NCBI GenBank assembly: GCA_039193195.1
Contig: JBCCWS010000013.1
Location: forward strand, 61,923-125,922
Origin: Pseudomonadota bacterium
Lineage (GTDB): Bacteria > Pseudomonadota > Gammaproteobacteria > Steroidobacterales > JBCBZW01
Direction of reading: 5' to 3'
DNA: 64,000 nucleotides
In this document: one piece after another, positions 54,929 to 63,881 of the stretch
How positions within the stretch are numbered: position 1 is the stretch's first letter
Layout of the letters: each line of letters begins with the position of its first letter
Program-made: the position numbers and the translations under genes
Notes under the pieces: generated by a model
Seen by the model: only the letters and a program-made list of their open reading frames with translations
Database searches by the model: none
What the model was told of the DNA's origin: nothing

Positions 54929-56994
54929 TGGAACTGCTCGAGCGTATCGCCCGCCAACTGCGCCAGGGCGCCGGCGTACCCATCCTGCTGCTGCTGATGC
55001 TGAGCATGATGGTGCTGCCACTGCCGCCGCTGGCGCTGGATCTGCTGTTCACCTTTAACATCACCCTCTCCTTGGTGATCGTCCTGGCCGTGATCTACGC
55101 CAACCGTCCTCTGGATCTTGGCGTGTTCCCGACGGTGCTGCTCATCGCCACCTTGTTGCGTCTGGCGCTCAACGTCGCCTCCACCCGCGTAGTGCTCTTG
55201 AACGGCCACAACGGGACCGGCGCGGCTGGCCGGGTGATCGAAGCCTTCGGCGACTTCGTGGTAGGCGGCAACTTCGCCGTCGGGCTGGTGGTCTTCTCGA
55301 TCCTAGTGATCATCAACTTCATCGTGGTGACCAAAGGTGCTGGGCGTATATCCGAGGTGAGCGCACGCTTCACCTTGGACGCCATGCCGGGCCGTCAGAT
55401 GGCCATCGATGCCGACCTGAACGCCGGGCTCGTGTCCCAAGACGAGGCTCGACAGCGCCGCGAGGAGATTCGCCAGGAGGCCGATTTCTACGGCTCCATG
55501 GACGGTGCTAGCAAGTTCGTTCGCGGGGACGCCACCGCCGGTATCCTCATCTTGTTCATCAACATTATCGGCGGCATTGCGATCGGGCCACTCCAGCACG
55601 GCATGCCCTTCGGTCAAGCGCTCGAGAACTACACCCTGCTCACGATCGGCGATGGCCTCGTGGCGCAGATTCCCTCGCTGCTCCTGTCGACGGCCGTCGC
55701 CATCATCGTCACCCGCATGTCCGGCTCCCAGGACATGGGCGAACAGGTGGTGAAGCAGCTGCTCGGCAACTCCCGCACGCTCGGGGTCACCGCGGGCGTA
55801 CTCGGCTTGCTGGGCTTGATCCCCGGCATGCCGAACGTGGTGTTCCTGGGCCTGGCCGCCGCCTGCGGCACCGGCGCTTGGCTGCTCAATAGGCAGCCGA
55901 GCGCGGCGGAGCAAGCCGCCGCTGCCGAGCAGGAAGCGCCCGCCGAGGCACCACGCCCCCCGGAGCTATCTTGGGATGACGTGTCAGACGTGGACGCGCT
56001 CGGGCTAGAAGTGGGATTCCGCCTTATCGGGATGGTGGACAAGCGCCAGGGCGGCGAGCTCATGAACAAGATCAAAGGCGTGCGCAAGAAGTTCACCCAG
56101 GAGCTGGGCTTTCTCGTGCAGCCGGTGCACATCCGCGACAACCTCGAGCTCAACCCCAACGCCTACCGCATCAAGCTGATGGATGTGCCGATCGGCGAGG
56201 GCGAGATCTTCCCCAACAAGGAGCTTGCCATCGCGCCGAACGATACGGTCAAGCCGATCCCCGGCCAGAAGACTAAAGAGCCTGCCTTCGGCCTGGACGC
56301 AGTATGGATCGAGCCCTCGGAGCGCGAACGGGCCCAGACCCTAGGTTACTCGGTGGTGGATGCCGCCACCGTGGTGGCCACGCACCTCACGCAGATCCTG
56401 CACACGCACGCCAACGAGCTGTTCGGCTACGACGAGGCCCAGCACCTACTCGATCGTCTCTCCCAAACCTCACCCAAGCTGGTGGAGGATCTGGTGCCCA
56501 AGGCGCTGCCGATGGGCATCTTCGTACGCACGCTGCAGGAGCTGTTGGCCGAGCGCATTCCCATCACCAACCTAAAGCGAATCGCCGAAGCGATGGCGGA
56601 ACACGCGCCGCGCAGTCAAGAACCCGCCGCTCTCGCGGCCATGGTGCGCGTGGCCATGGGGCGCTCCATCGTTCAACGCATCAATGGAATGCGAGAAGAA
56701 CTGCCCGTCATCACCTTAGAGCCAAAACTGGAACGCATGTTGCAAGAGAACCTACAGAGCGGACAAGGCGCGGGTATCGAACCCAACCTCGCTGAACGGT
56801 TGCACCGTAGCCTCGCCGAATCCGCGCAGCGCCAAGAGATGGCAGGTGAACCGGCAGTGGTGCTGGTGAGCCCAACGATCAGGGGTTGGCTATCGCGCCT
56901 GTTGCGACACCAGCTACCGAATCTGAACGTACTGGCGGTCAACGAAGTGCCTGACGACAAGCGTCTGCGCATGGTTGCCGCGGTCGGAGCCTGA
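54928..56994 (+). CDS. flhA: Flagellar export protein FlhA
   Basis: 688 residues. Eight N-terminal membrane helices with the conserved cytoplasmic loop VSARFTLDAMPGRQMAIDAD and FYGSMDGASKFVRGDATAGI, then the cytoplasmic domain from about residue 345. Motifs SVVDAATVVATHLTQILHTH and LVPKALPMGIFVRTLQELLA are typical. FlhA is the nonameric ring that receives export substrates and uses proton flow. It overlaps flhB by one base and is followed by flhF after 9 bp. Confidence 0.97.
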   Translation: MELLERIARQLRQGAGVPILLLLMLSMMVLPLPPLALDLLFTFNITLSLVIVLAVIYANRPLDLGVFPTVLLIATLLRLALNVASTRVVLLNGHNGTGAAGRVIEAFGDFVVGGNFAVGLVVFSILVIINFIVVTKGAGRISEVSARFTLDAMPGRQMAIDADLNAGLVSQDEARQRREEIRQEADFYGSMDGASKFVRGDATAGILILFINIIGGIAIGPLQHGMPFGQALENYTLLTIGDGLVAQIPSLLLSTAVAIIVTRMSGSQDMGEQVVKQLLGNSRTLGVTAGVLGLLGLIPGMPNVVFLGLAAACGTGAWLLNRQPSAAEQAAAAEQEAPAEAPRPPELSWDDVSDVDALGLEVGFRLIGMVDKRQGGELMNKIKGVRKKFTQELGFLVQPVHIRDNLELNPNAYRIKLMDVPIGEGEIFPNKELAIAPNDTVKPIPGQKTKEPAFGLDAVWIEPSERERAQTLGYSVVDAATVVATHLTQILHTHANELFGYDEAQHLLDRLSQTSPKLVEDLVPKALPMGIFVRTLQELLAERIPITNLKRIAEAMAEHAPRSQEPAALAAMVRVAMGRSIVQRINGMREELPVITLEPKLERMLQENLQSGQGAGIEPNLAERLHRSLAESAQRQEMAGEPAVVLVSPTIRGWLSRLLRHQLPNLNVLAVNEVPDDKRLRMVAAVGA

Positions 56995-57003
56995 GAAGAC
57001 TAA

Positions 57004-59118
57004 ATGCACATCAAGCGATTTGTCGCCCGCGATATGAAACACGCCATCCGCCTAGTTCGGGACGAGCAAGGTCCTGACGCGGTGATTCTCTCCAACCAGC
57101 AGGTGCCCGGCGGCATCGAGATCATCGCAGCAGTCGACTACGACCCGCGCCTGATCGACCACGCCCTGGGGGCGAACCCCGAGCAGGCCAAGGCCGCTAG
57201 CACAGTCGCCAACGGCGCCGCGGCACCGCCCGCCGAGCGCGCCGACGACTCGGCTACTCCCGCCCGGCGCTCGGACGGCAAGTCCCTGCGCTTGCCATCG
57301 CCAGCCCGTCGCACGGCGTCTACGCAGACTAGCCAGGACTCGGCGAGCGAGGACACCGCGAAGGCCGAAGAAACAACCGCCGCCTCACCCGCTCGGCGCG
57401 AGGCGAGTGACGGAAGCCGCACGGCCGCCCGCCGAACTCGGCGCACGAGCAGCACCACACGGAAAACCGCCAATTCCGCTGGTAGCTCTGGCAAACGGCA
57501 GAGCACCACGAGCGAAGGCACGCGACGCGCAAGCAAGCGCACGGCCAGTGCCTCCGCGGCAACGCCTGCCCGGGCCGCGGCGAAGAAGAAGCGGCGCGCT
57601 GCACCGCGCGCGGCGCCGCGACCGGCCCCTGCCTTGGAAGATACGAAGATTCTCCTACCGAGCGATCCGCCCCCCGCCGACGCACCGACTGCCGCCGTGC
57701 GTCACGGCGGGCGCGACGGCGTGGGGCAGGCCTTCGACGACGGCTACGGTCCGCGTCCAGTCAGCATGACCCTGTGGCGCGAGGGACCGCAAGCCAGCGT
57801 GGAACTATCGCTGCTTGATGAAGACAACGAACCACCCAGCGACACGGTCGACTGGGAGCCGCCCGGTGAGCGCAGTCGTGTCGGTGTATCCGCCTTCGAT
57901 GGGCGCAACGATATGGTGGAGCTAGACGAGTTGCCGACGCAGACCCCCGAGTCCTTCGGAGAGGCGATGACGGCGCAACAATTGGCCTATCCACGATCCA
58001 CGGGCGATGCCGCCCGGGCGCCGTTGCCTAGCGCACGACGGCCGACCATCACCCGTCAACGCTACGCTGAGATCGAGGAGTACCCAGACCCCACGCCGGA
58101 GGCCGAGGCCACCGGCGACGAAGCGGACCTCGACGCGCTGCGCGAGGATCAGGTCGAACTCTCAAACTCCCTCCCCTCCTCACCGGGCGCCAAGGGCAAT
58201 GGACTACTCAGCGTGCTGGCGGGCGTCGGGCGGCGATCCGAACGCGCTCGCGGCGGTGGCGGGGAGCAGCGCAGCGGCGCTACGCAGATGGATCGCCAAC
58301 AGACCGTGCGCCTGTACCTGCGCTCGCTGCATCGGGTCGGCATGAGCGATCCCTTGGTGCAAGAATTGGCGAGCGCAGCGGCTGCCAACAATGAAACCGT
58401 CGACTGGCCTGCGCTTGCCGGGCAAGCGACCGCACGCTTGCGCACGCTCGATCAGGAGGTAATCGATCGTGGCGGTGTAGTGGCGCTGGTCGGCCCAACA
58501 GGCGTCGGAAAAACGACGAGTATCGCCAAACTCGCGGCTCGCTTCGCCCTCAAGCATGGCCGTGAACGCTTAGCGCTGATCACCACCGACACTTTTCGCG
58601 TGGGCGCCCACGAGCAACTCAACACCTTCGCGCGCATTCTCGGCGTTCCCCTGTTCCAGGCCGATGATCCCAAGACCTTCAGCGCCTTAATGCGCCGCCT
58701 CGCACGCCATCGTCTGGTATTGATCGACACCGCTGGGATGGGTCAGCGAGATCTGCGTCTCGCTGAAGAGCTCAGTTTGCTGTCCAGGTCACGTGCCAAC
58801 GTCCAAGTCTTGCTTACGCTGTGTGCCAACACGGAACGTCGCACGATGCTCGATACGATTGAGCGTTTCGCTGACGCGAAGCCAGCGGGCTGCGTGCTCA
58901 CCAAGATGGACGAGGCGCGAGCGCCTGGCACGGCTTTGGGAGCGCTCATCGAAACCGGCCTGCCCCTGGCCTACACCAGCAACGGCCAGAACGTGCCCGA
59001 AGACCTGCACTGGGCGCGTAGCAAGCGCCTGAGCCTAGTGAGCCACGTGTTCCATCAAGCGGACATGGAAAGTCGCGATCAGATCGATGACACCGACGAG
59101 GTGCGAGAAAGTGCCTGA
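57004..59118 (+). CDS. flhF: Flagellar GTPase FlhF with very long basic/acidic linker
   Basis: 704 residues; FlhF is usually 400-500. Residues 1-55 are the normal N-terminus (MHIKRFVARDMKHAIRLVRD, GPDAVILSNQQVPGGIEIIA). The NG GTPase domain (about 420-690) has G1 LVGPTGVGKTTSIAKLAARF, TTDTFRVGAHEQL, LVLIDTAGMGQRDLRLAEEL and LTKMDEARAPGTALGALIET. Between them lie about 360 residues of low complexity, first strongly basic like histone H1 tails (AARRTRRTSSTTRKT and similar), then acidic. FlhF places the flagellum at the pole; FleN, the next gene, limits flagellar number. Confidence 0.93.
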   Translation: MHIKRFVARDMKHAIRLVRDEQGPDAVILSNQQVPGGIEIIAAVDYDPRLIDHALGANPEQAKAASTVANGAAAPPAERADDSATPARRSDGKSLRLPSPARRTASTQTSQDSASEDTAKAEETTAASPARREASDGSRTAARRTRRTSSTTRKTANSAGSSGKRQSTTSEGTRRASKRTASASAATPARAAAKKKRRAAPRAAPRPAPALEDTKILLPSDPPPADAPTAAVRHGGRDGVGQAFDDGYGPRPVSMTLWREGPQASVELSLLDEDNEPPSDTVDWEPPGERSRVGVSAFDGRNDMVELDELPTQTPESFGEAMTAQQLAYPRSTGDAARAPLPSARRPTITRQRYAEIEEYPDPTPEAEATGDEADLDALREDQVELSNSLPSSPGAKGNGLLSVLAGVGRRSERARGGGGEQRSGATQMDRQQTVRLYLRSLHRVGMSDPLVQELASAAAANNETVDWPALAGQATARLRTLDQEVIDRGGVVALVGPTGVGKTTSIAKLAARFALKHGRERLALITTDTFRVGAHEQLNTFARILGVPLFQADDPKTFSALMRRLARHRLVLIDTAGMGQRDLRLAEELSLLSRSRANVQVLLTLCANTERRTMLDTIERFADAKPAGCVLTKMDEARAPGTALGALIETGLPLAYTSNGQNVPEDLHWARSKRLSLVSHVFHQADMESRDQIDDTDEVRESA

Positions 59119-60058
59119 CCCAAGCGATAGCAACCACGACGCCCAGCGTTCAACTCACCAGCACGAACACGATGGCAGCTGGGTGCAACAAGAAGACCAG
59201 GCCAGCGGTCTGCGCCGTGTGGCAAGCGCCCAACCGGTGCAGGTGATCGCCGTCACGAGTGGCAAGGGCGGCGTCGGCAAGACCACCGTCTCTGCCAACC
59301 TTGGGGTCGCCTGTGCGATGAGTGGTCGACGAGTCATGCTGCTCGATGCGGATCTCGGCCTCGCAAACCTGGACGTGCACCTCGGCCTTCACCCGCGCTA
59401 CACCCTGAGCAACGTCCTCGAAGGGCAGTGCTCCTTGGAAGACGTCCTCGTGGAGGGACCCTGGGGCATGACCCTCGTACCGGCAGCGTCCGGCAACAAG
59501 CGCATGGCCCTACTCGACGCGCGCGAAAGTGCCGGCCTCATCCACGCCTTCAGCGAACTCACCCGTCCGGTGGACGTGCTGATCATCGATACGGCGGCGG
59601 GACTCTCGGAGAACGTCGCGAGCTTCGCTCAGGCGGCTCGCGATGTAGTAGTGACCGTGTGCGATGACCCGGGCTCCATCACCGATGCCTACGCACTCAT
59701 CAAAGTGCTTAGCCGCGACTACCGAGTCGATCACGCCCGCGTGCTGACCAACATGACCGCTGGTGCGGAGCACGGCAACCAGCTCTACACGAAGATTGCC
59801 CGGGTGTGTGAGCGGTTCCTCGATGTGTCCGTCACCCACTTTGGCAACATCCCGCACGACCCCTATTTGCGTAAATCCGTCCAACAACAGATCAACGTTC
59901 TCGACGCCTACCCCTCCTCCCGCGCCGCCCACGCGTTTCGCCACCTCGCCCAGCAGGTGAGTCACTGGCGTCCAGCCGCGGGCTCGCGCGGGCACACGGA
60001 GTTCTTCGCTGAGCGCTTACTTCGAGTTCCCGCTACTGCCGTCGCCGAGGCCGTCTGA
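59111..60058 (+). CDS. fleN: Flagellar number regulator FleN/FlhG (MinD/ParA-type ATPase)
   Basis: 315 residues from GTG 59111, overlapping the flhF stop by 8 bases; ATG 59087 is possible but lies deeper in flhF. The deviant Walker A is VTSGKGGVGKTTVSANLG, then LLDADLGLANLDVHLGLHPR and VLIIDTAAGLSENVASF, as in MinD-type proteins. A 45-residue His/Gln-rich N-terminal stretch precedes it. FleN binds FleQ and restrains flagellar gene expression and number. The missing N-terminal domain of this FleQ makes the FleN-FleQ contact worth noting. Confidence 0.94.
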   Translation: MPDPSDSNHDAQRSTHQHEHDGSWVQQEDQASGLRRVASAQPVQVIAVTSGKGGVGKTTVSANLGVACAMSGRRVMLLDADLGLANLDVHLGLHPRYTLSNVLEGQCSLEDVLVEGPWGMTLVPAASGNKRMALLDARESAGLIHAFSELTRPVDVLIIDTAAGLSENVASFAQAARDVVVTVCDDPGSITDAYALIKVLSRDYRVDHARVLTNMTAGAEHGNQLYTKIARVCERFLDVSVTHFGNIPHDPYLRKSVQQQINVLDAYPSSRAAHAFRHLAQQVSHWRPAAGSRGHTEFFAERLLRVPATAVAEAV

Positions 60059-60061
60059 TCG

Positions 60062-60871
60062 GTGGCGACGGACCTGGCACAAGGAGATAGCGCCTTGCCG
60101 AGCGGACGTCCTGCGCTCGACGGCGAGCCATCGCCCACGCCGAGCGATGACAGCCAGCAGGAACCCGTGGCACTCAGCGGTGATGCGTTGGTCCTTCAGC
60201 ACGCAAGCCTGGTGAAACGGATCGCCTACCACCTCCTCGGCCGCCTGCCACCCACCGTGGACGTGGAAGATCTAATCCAAGCGGGCATGATCGGTCTGCT
60301 CGAAGCGGCTCGGAACTACTCGTCCGAGGGTGGTGCCAACTTCACCACCTTCGCCGGGATTCGCATCCGAGGAGCGATGCTGGATGAGGTGCGCAAGGTG
60401 GACTGGGCCCCGCGGCCGCTTTGGCGCCAGCTGCGTCAGATGAGTCGGGTGATCTCGGAGATGGAGCACGAGCAGGGTCGCGACGTCAGCGATCGCGAAG
60501 TGGCGGATCGTATGGAGATACCACTGGACGACTACCACCGCCTTCTGCGCGATGCCGCGTGTGCCCGAGTGGCCAGCCTGGACAGCATGATCAATGACGA
60601 TCCGCCCCTCGCTCAGGCCATTCTGGAAGATCATGACGGGCCCTTGCAGCACCTGCAGGAATCCACCTTCGTAGCGGTATTGACGCAGGAGATCGAGCGC
60701 CTGCCGGAACGCGAGCGCCTCGTGATGGCGCTGTACTACGACGACGAGTTGAACCTGCGGGAAATTGGTGAAGTGCTAGGCGTGACCGAGTCCCGCGTGT
60801 CTCAAATCCACAAGCAAGCCAAGGTGAGGCTACGAACTCGACTAACCGAATGGGTGAGCGACTCGCCCTAG
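60062..60871 (+). CDS. fliA: Flagellar sigma factor FliA (sigma-28)
   Basis: 269 residues from GTG 60062. Region 2 is LVKRIAYHLLGRLPPTVDVE with DLIQAGMIGLLEAARNY and FTTFAGIRIRGAMLDEVRK; region 3 ISEMEHEQGRDVSDREVADR; region 4 LPERERLVMALYYDDELNLR with ESRVSQIHKQAKVRLR as the -35 helix-turn-helix. It directs late flagellar genes, none of which (flagellin, mot, che) is in this window. The N-terminal 40 residues are unconserved. It begins 3 bp after fleN. Confidence 0.95.
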   Translation: MATDLAQGDSALPSGRPALDGEPSPTPSDDSQQEPVALSGDALVLQHASLVKRIAYHLLGRLPPTVDVEDLIQAGMIGLLEAARNYSSEGGANFTTFAGIRIRGAMLDEVRKVDWAPRPLWRQLRQMSRVISEMEHEQGRDVSDREVADRMEIPLDDYHRLLRDAACARVASLDSMINDDPPLAQAILEDHDGPLQHLQESTFVAVLTQEIERLPERERLVMALYYDDELNLREIGEVLGVTESRVSQIHKQAKVRLRTRLTEWVSDSP

Positions 60872-60884
60872 GAGGTTCTATGAA

Positions 60885-61109
60885 GTGGCTGGTAGTGCTC
60901 AGGTGGATGCGATGATTCGCTCCGTTGGCGTGACCAATCCCGTCCTACCTCGCCGCGATAGCGGAGGGCGAGGCGGGCGCGGAGAGCCCGAGGCGCGACC
61001 GGTCCAGGAAGAGACGTCCAAAGCGAAGTCGTCACGGGACGACGCCACCCCACGAGACGATGATCGCGAGCCTCCCGAGGCACCTCACCACATCGACGAA
61101 TACGCCTGA
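60885..61109 (+). CDS. Small unknown protein downstream of fliA
   Basis: 74 residues from GTG 60885, placed by AGGAGG at 60870-60875. The N-terminus MAGSAQVDAMIRSVGVTNPV looks ordered; the middle is Arg/Glu/Asp-rich low complexity; the end APHHIDEYA is again distinct. No signal peptide or membrane helix. I recognise no family. Tight spacing (13 bp after fliA, 14 bp before the DUF2802 gene) makes it part of the flagellar operon. An out-of-frame ATG at 60880 opens only a very short frame. Confidence 0.6.
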   Translation: MAGSAQVDAMIRSVGVTNPVLPRRDSGGRGGRGEPEARPVQEETSKAKSSRDDATPRDDDREPPEAPHHIDEYA

Positions 61110-61123
61110 AAGGACAGCCGCCC

Positions 61124-61585
61124 ATGCCTAACGAGTCGTTTGCGACTTCGCTCATCTCCCAGCTCACTCCCGAGTTGCTCGCCGCCAGCCTCCTGGTCCT
61201 GGCCAGCCTATGCTTCTTCTGCGGCACCCTAGTACTGCTGCTGGTGATCGCACCGCGACTCGGCCCACTGCGAGGGATTGGCGCCGCACCGGTGGCGACG
61301 AGCATGCAGGCAACGGTCGCCGCCCCGGCACCGGCCACGGATACGCCAAAGGCGCGACGGCGCGCCAAGCGTCGGCGCCGTGATCGAGGACAGTCCACAC
61401 GGCTCGCCACCCCCGAGGAGCAACCCGAGGGGCGGGACTTTTCGCGCGAGATTCACCTCGCTCAGCAGGGCAGTGACGCGGAACAGCTGATGCGCGACTG
61501 CGGTCTGACCCAGCTAGAGGCCAATTTGGTGGTGAAGCTCTACGGCCACGGCGGACAGGACTCGGTCTCCGCGGTCGTTGGCTGA
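61124..61585 (+). CDS. DUF2802 family membrane protein
   Basis: 153 residues. One membrane helix, LLAASLLVLASLCFFCGTLV (about 18-40), a basic linker (PKARRRAKRRRRDRGQ), and a C-terminal domain REIHLAQQGSDAEQLMRDCG with LTQLEANLVVKLYG. The latter is the DUF2802 pattern (helix, CGL, E-A-x-L). DUF2802 genes sit beside cheW at the end of the fliA-che cluster in Pseudomonas; here it follows fliA without the che genes. Function unknown. The 61578 ORF overlaps its end, but the following gene probably starts later. Confidence 0.72.
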   Translation: MPNESFATSLISQLTPELLAASLLVLASLCFFCGTLVLLLVIAPRLGPLRGIGAAPVATSMQATVAAPAPATDTPKARRRAKRRRRDRGQSTRLATPEEQPEGRDFSREIHLAQQGSDAEQLMRDCGLTQLEANLVVKLYGHGGQDSVSAVVG

Positions 61586-61688
61586 GCGGCGGGGCGTTGT
61601 AACCGCGCCCGCGCTCGCGGACACTGTTCGTCATCCGGTGCGCTCGGTTGGCGAGCGAACCGCTGACATACAGGACAAGGAAGCGCCC

Positions 61689-62273
61689 ATGCCATCGATC
61701 GCCACCCGCCCCCGACCGCGCGCGCGGGCGTTGCCGTTCATCCTACCGCTGTTAGTGGGCCTGCTCGGTGCCCACTCGACGCTCGCCAACGATGCGCCGA
61801 ACTGGCAGTTGACCGATGCCACCGGCCAGGAGTACGCATTCCACCAAGAGCACCCGAAGGGCCCTAGCATCGTCCTCTTCTGGGCAACCTGGTGCCCCTA
61901 CTGCAAGGCGCTGATGCCGCACCTACAGAGCATGCTGGAGGAGTACCAGGGAGAGAAGCCACTGCGGATCTTCGCCATCTCCTACCGCGAAGATGGTGAC
62001 CCGCTCCAGTACTTGGAACGCCAGGGCTACTCGTTCATCGCTTTCCCGGAAGGCGGCGACGTACCGGCCTCCTACAACGTCTCTGGCACGCCGGGGCTGT
62101 TCGTGGTCGACGAGACCGGGCGTATCGTCCTCGACATCTACCAGGTGACCTCGCGCATGGCGGAAGACCCCAACTGGGATGCGCTGAACAACCGACAAAA
62201 GGCCGCCCGACGCGCGCCCTACTGGGGAGCTCGCATACGCGAAGCCCTCGACACGCTGTACGGCGCTCGCTAG
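61689..62273 (+). CDS. TlpA-like periplasmic thioredoxin-fold protein
   Basis: 194 residues from ATG 61689 (AAGGAA at a good distance). A signal peptide (LPFILPLLVGLLGAHSTLAN) leads to a thioredoxin domain with the active site LFWATWCPYCKALMPHLQSM (CPYC) and the cis-proline strand VSGTPGLFVVDETGRIV. The CPYC site resembles glutaredoxin and some DsbA-like or TlpA-like proteins. It probably reduces or oxidises envelope proteins such as cytochrome c precursors. The frame is open back to 61578, overlapping the DUF2802 gene, but the signal peptide argues for the later start. Confidence 0.85.
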   Translation: MPSIATRPRPRARALPFILPLLVGLLGAHSTLANDAPNWQLTDATGQEYAFHQEHPKGPSIVLFWATWCPYCKALMPHLQSMLEEYQGEKPLRIFAISYREDGDPLQYLERQGYSFIAFPEGGDVPASYNVSGTPGLFVVDETGRIVLDIYQVTSRMAEDPNWDALNNRQKAARRAPYWGARIREALDTLYGAR

Positions 62274-62287
62274 GGGACCGCAGGATC

Positions 62288-62309
62288 GCGACCGCGCCGA
62301 GGCGGTCGC
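62288..62309 (+). terminator. Hairpin after the thioredoxin-like gene
   Basis: GCGACCGC at 62288-62295 and GCGGTCGC at 62302-62309 form a perfect 8-bp stem with a 6-base loop, 14 bp past the stop. No T-run. Confidence 0.45.
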
Positions 62310-62403
62310 AGCGTAAGCCACTAGGAGTACGAGCCGACACCCAACCACTTCGTGCAAGCGCCAGAGAAGGACCGGGCGCGCACGGCACCGACAAGGCGCC
62401 GCC

Positions 62404-63720
62404 ATGTCCGCTAACCAAGACTATCTGCCTCAGGTTCGCGACCAGTACGAGGAACTTCCTTACCCGCCGCGCGACCCGGCGCACGAGCGGCATCGACTGA
62501 AGTTCGTGCCCATGGACCAGCTGGCGAGCATTAACGCGCGCTGCTTCCGGGGCGCTCGGGATCTCACGGCTGGCATGCGGGTGCTAGTGGCTGGTGGCGG
62601 CACCGGCGACTCCACCGTCTATCTAGCGGAACAGCTGCGCGACTGCTCACCGCACATCGTGCACCTTGACCTTAGCGCCACAAGTATCGAAGTGGCCCGC
62701 CAGCGACTGAGCATCCGCGGCCTGGACAACGTTCACTTCGTGCAGGGATCGTTGCTCGACGTGCGGCCCGATGAGCTCGGCCACTTCGACTATATCAACT
62801 GCAGCGGCGTGCTCCATCACCTGGCCGACCCGGACGCAGGCCTAAGGGCACTGGTCGGCGTGCTCGCACCCGAGGGATGCATGGGGCTGATGGTCTACGC
62901 GCAATACGGGCGTACGGCGCACTACCAGATTCAGGCCCTGATGCGACTTGTAAACGCTGAGGCGCGGTCACGCGTGGAAAAGCTCAGCAACCTGCGCAGG
63001 AGCTTAGGCTCCCTACACCCTCACCATTGGCTGCGCTTTAGCGAACATGTTGCACCCACGAACGACGGCAACGGCGAGCTGGGCGATAGCGGTCTGTACG
63101 ACATCTACCTCCACGAGAAGGATCGGGCGTATACGATCCCTCAGGTCTACGAGTGGATGGCGAGTCACGATCTACACATCCCCGGGCCGCCGGGCGACCC
63201 GACGACGCGCCACCAGTACGACCCCCGCACCTACGTGAAAGACCCTGCCCTCCTCGCCACCATCGAGGCCCTACCGGCGGCGACACGGTACGCGATCGCG
63301 GAGCTGATGTACGGGCAGATCGGGCGCCATATCTTCTACGCGACTCGCAAGGCGCAAAGCGCCGCTCGACTCGACGACGTGCACCTATGCCCCACCTGGT
63401 TAGACGACGAAGGCGCCGGCCTCGGTGCCAAGCTGATCGGCGAGAGCGCGGACCAGCTTGTGCTGAGCCATGCGGGCCTCAGGTTTACCACCACCAACAC
63501 GCCAGAGAAGCTCGCCCTGCTGCGAGCCATCGATGGCAAACGCACGACGGCAGCGCTTTTCGCCGGTCAGGACCTCGGCGCACCTGCCCTCGCACCACAG
63601 ATGGCGATGCTCGAGCAACTGCATAGCATCGATGCGATCACCCTGCGCGCGCCCGAAGTGCCCGTGCCACCGAGCAGTCGGTCGCTGCAGCTGCGGGTGG
63701 CCCAACGCTTCGCGCCCTAG
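62404..63720 (+). CDS. SAM-dependent methyltransferase, two-part protein
   Basis: 438 residues. After YLPQVRDQYEELPYPPRDP, a class I methyltransferase domain (about 50-190) has the SAM motif MRVLVAGGGTGDSTVYLAEQ, the acidic residue in HIVHLDLSATSIEVARQRLS and DYINCSGVLHHLADPDAGLR. The C-terminal 230 residues are unfamiliar; their last part reads like a small helical domain (GKRTTAALFAGQDLG). The YEELPYPPRDP start is found in a group of uncharacterised methyltransferases. The stop codon TAG is the last three bases of a CTAG that borders the adjacent mobile element, so the reading frame was not changed by the insertion. Confidence 0.85.
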   Translation: MSANQDYLPQVRDQYEELPYPPRDPAHERHRLKFVPMDQLASINARCFRGARDLTAGMRVLVAGGGTGDSTVYLAEQLRDCSPHIVHLDLSATSIEVARQRLSIRGLDNVHFVQGSLLDVRPDELGHFDYINCSGVLHHLADPDAGLRALVGVLAPEGCMGLMVYAQYGRTAHYQIQALMRLVNAEARSRVEKLSNLRRSLGSLHPHHWLRFSEHVAPTNDGNGELGDSGLYDIYLHEKDRAYTIPQVYEWMASHDLHIPGPPGDPTTRHQYDPRTYVKDPALLATIEALPAATRYAIAELMYGQIGRHIFYATRKAQSAARLDDVHLCPTWLDDEGAGLGAKLIGESADQLVLSHAGLRFTTTNTPEKLALLRAIDGKRTTAALFAGQDLGAPALAPQMAMLEQLHSIDAITLRAPEVPVPPSSRSLQLRVAQRFAP

Positions 63721-63877
63721 TGTCCTGAGTTGGAAGTTCGTTGATGAATTCGCAGGCGAGTTTTTGTGCCTGGGTGCGGCGCGACGACGAGCGTGGCAGG
63801 TCCCACGGGAGGAGGAGCAACGTGTTCCGGGGCGAAAAGGTCCCGCTAAGTCAAAAACTAACTTCTAACTCAGGACA
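63721..63877. mobile_element. 157-bp MITE-like element with 36-bp imperfect terminal inverted repeats
   Basis: The ends are inverted repeats: TGTCCTGAGTTGGAAGTTCG at 63721 onward and, reversed, TGTCCTGAGTTAGAAGTTAG ending at 63877. By eye 29 of the outer 36 bases agree (63721-63756 against 63842-63877). The element is flanked on both sides by CTAG (63717-63720 and 63878-63881), as expected of a 4-bp target duplication. It holds no gene of its own; the short reverse frame inside is probably incidental. Such elements are moved by a transposase encoded by a full-length relative elsewhere. I cannot name the family from the ends. Confidence 0.75.
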
Positions 63878-63881
63878 CTAG

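Noticed and set aside
58926..58943. Sigma-54-like TGGCACGG within flhF
   Set aside because: The -12 part reads TGGG instead of TTGC, and it lies inside a conserved coding region.
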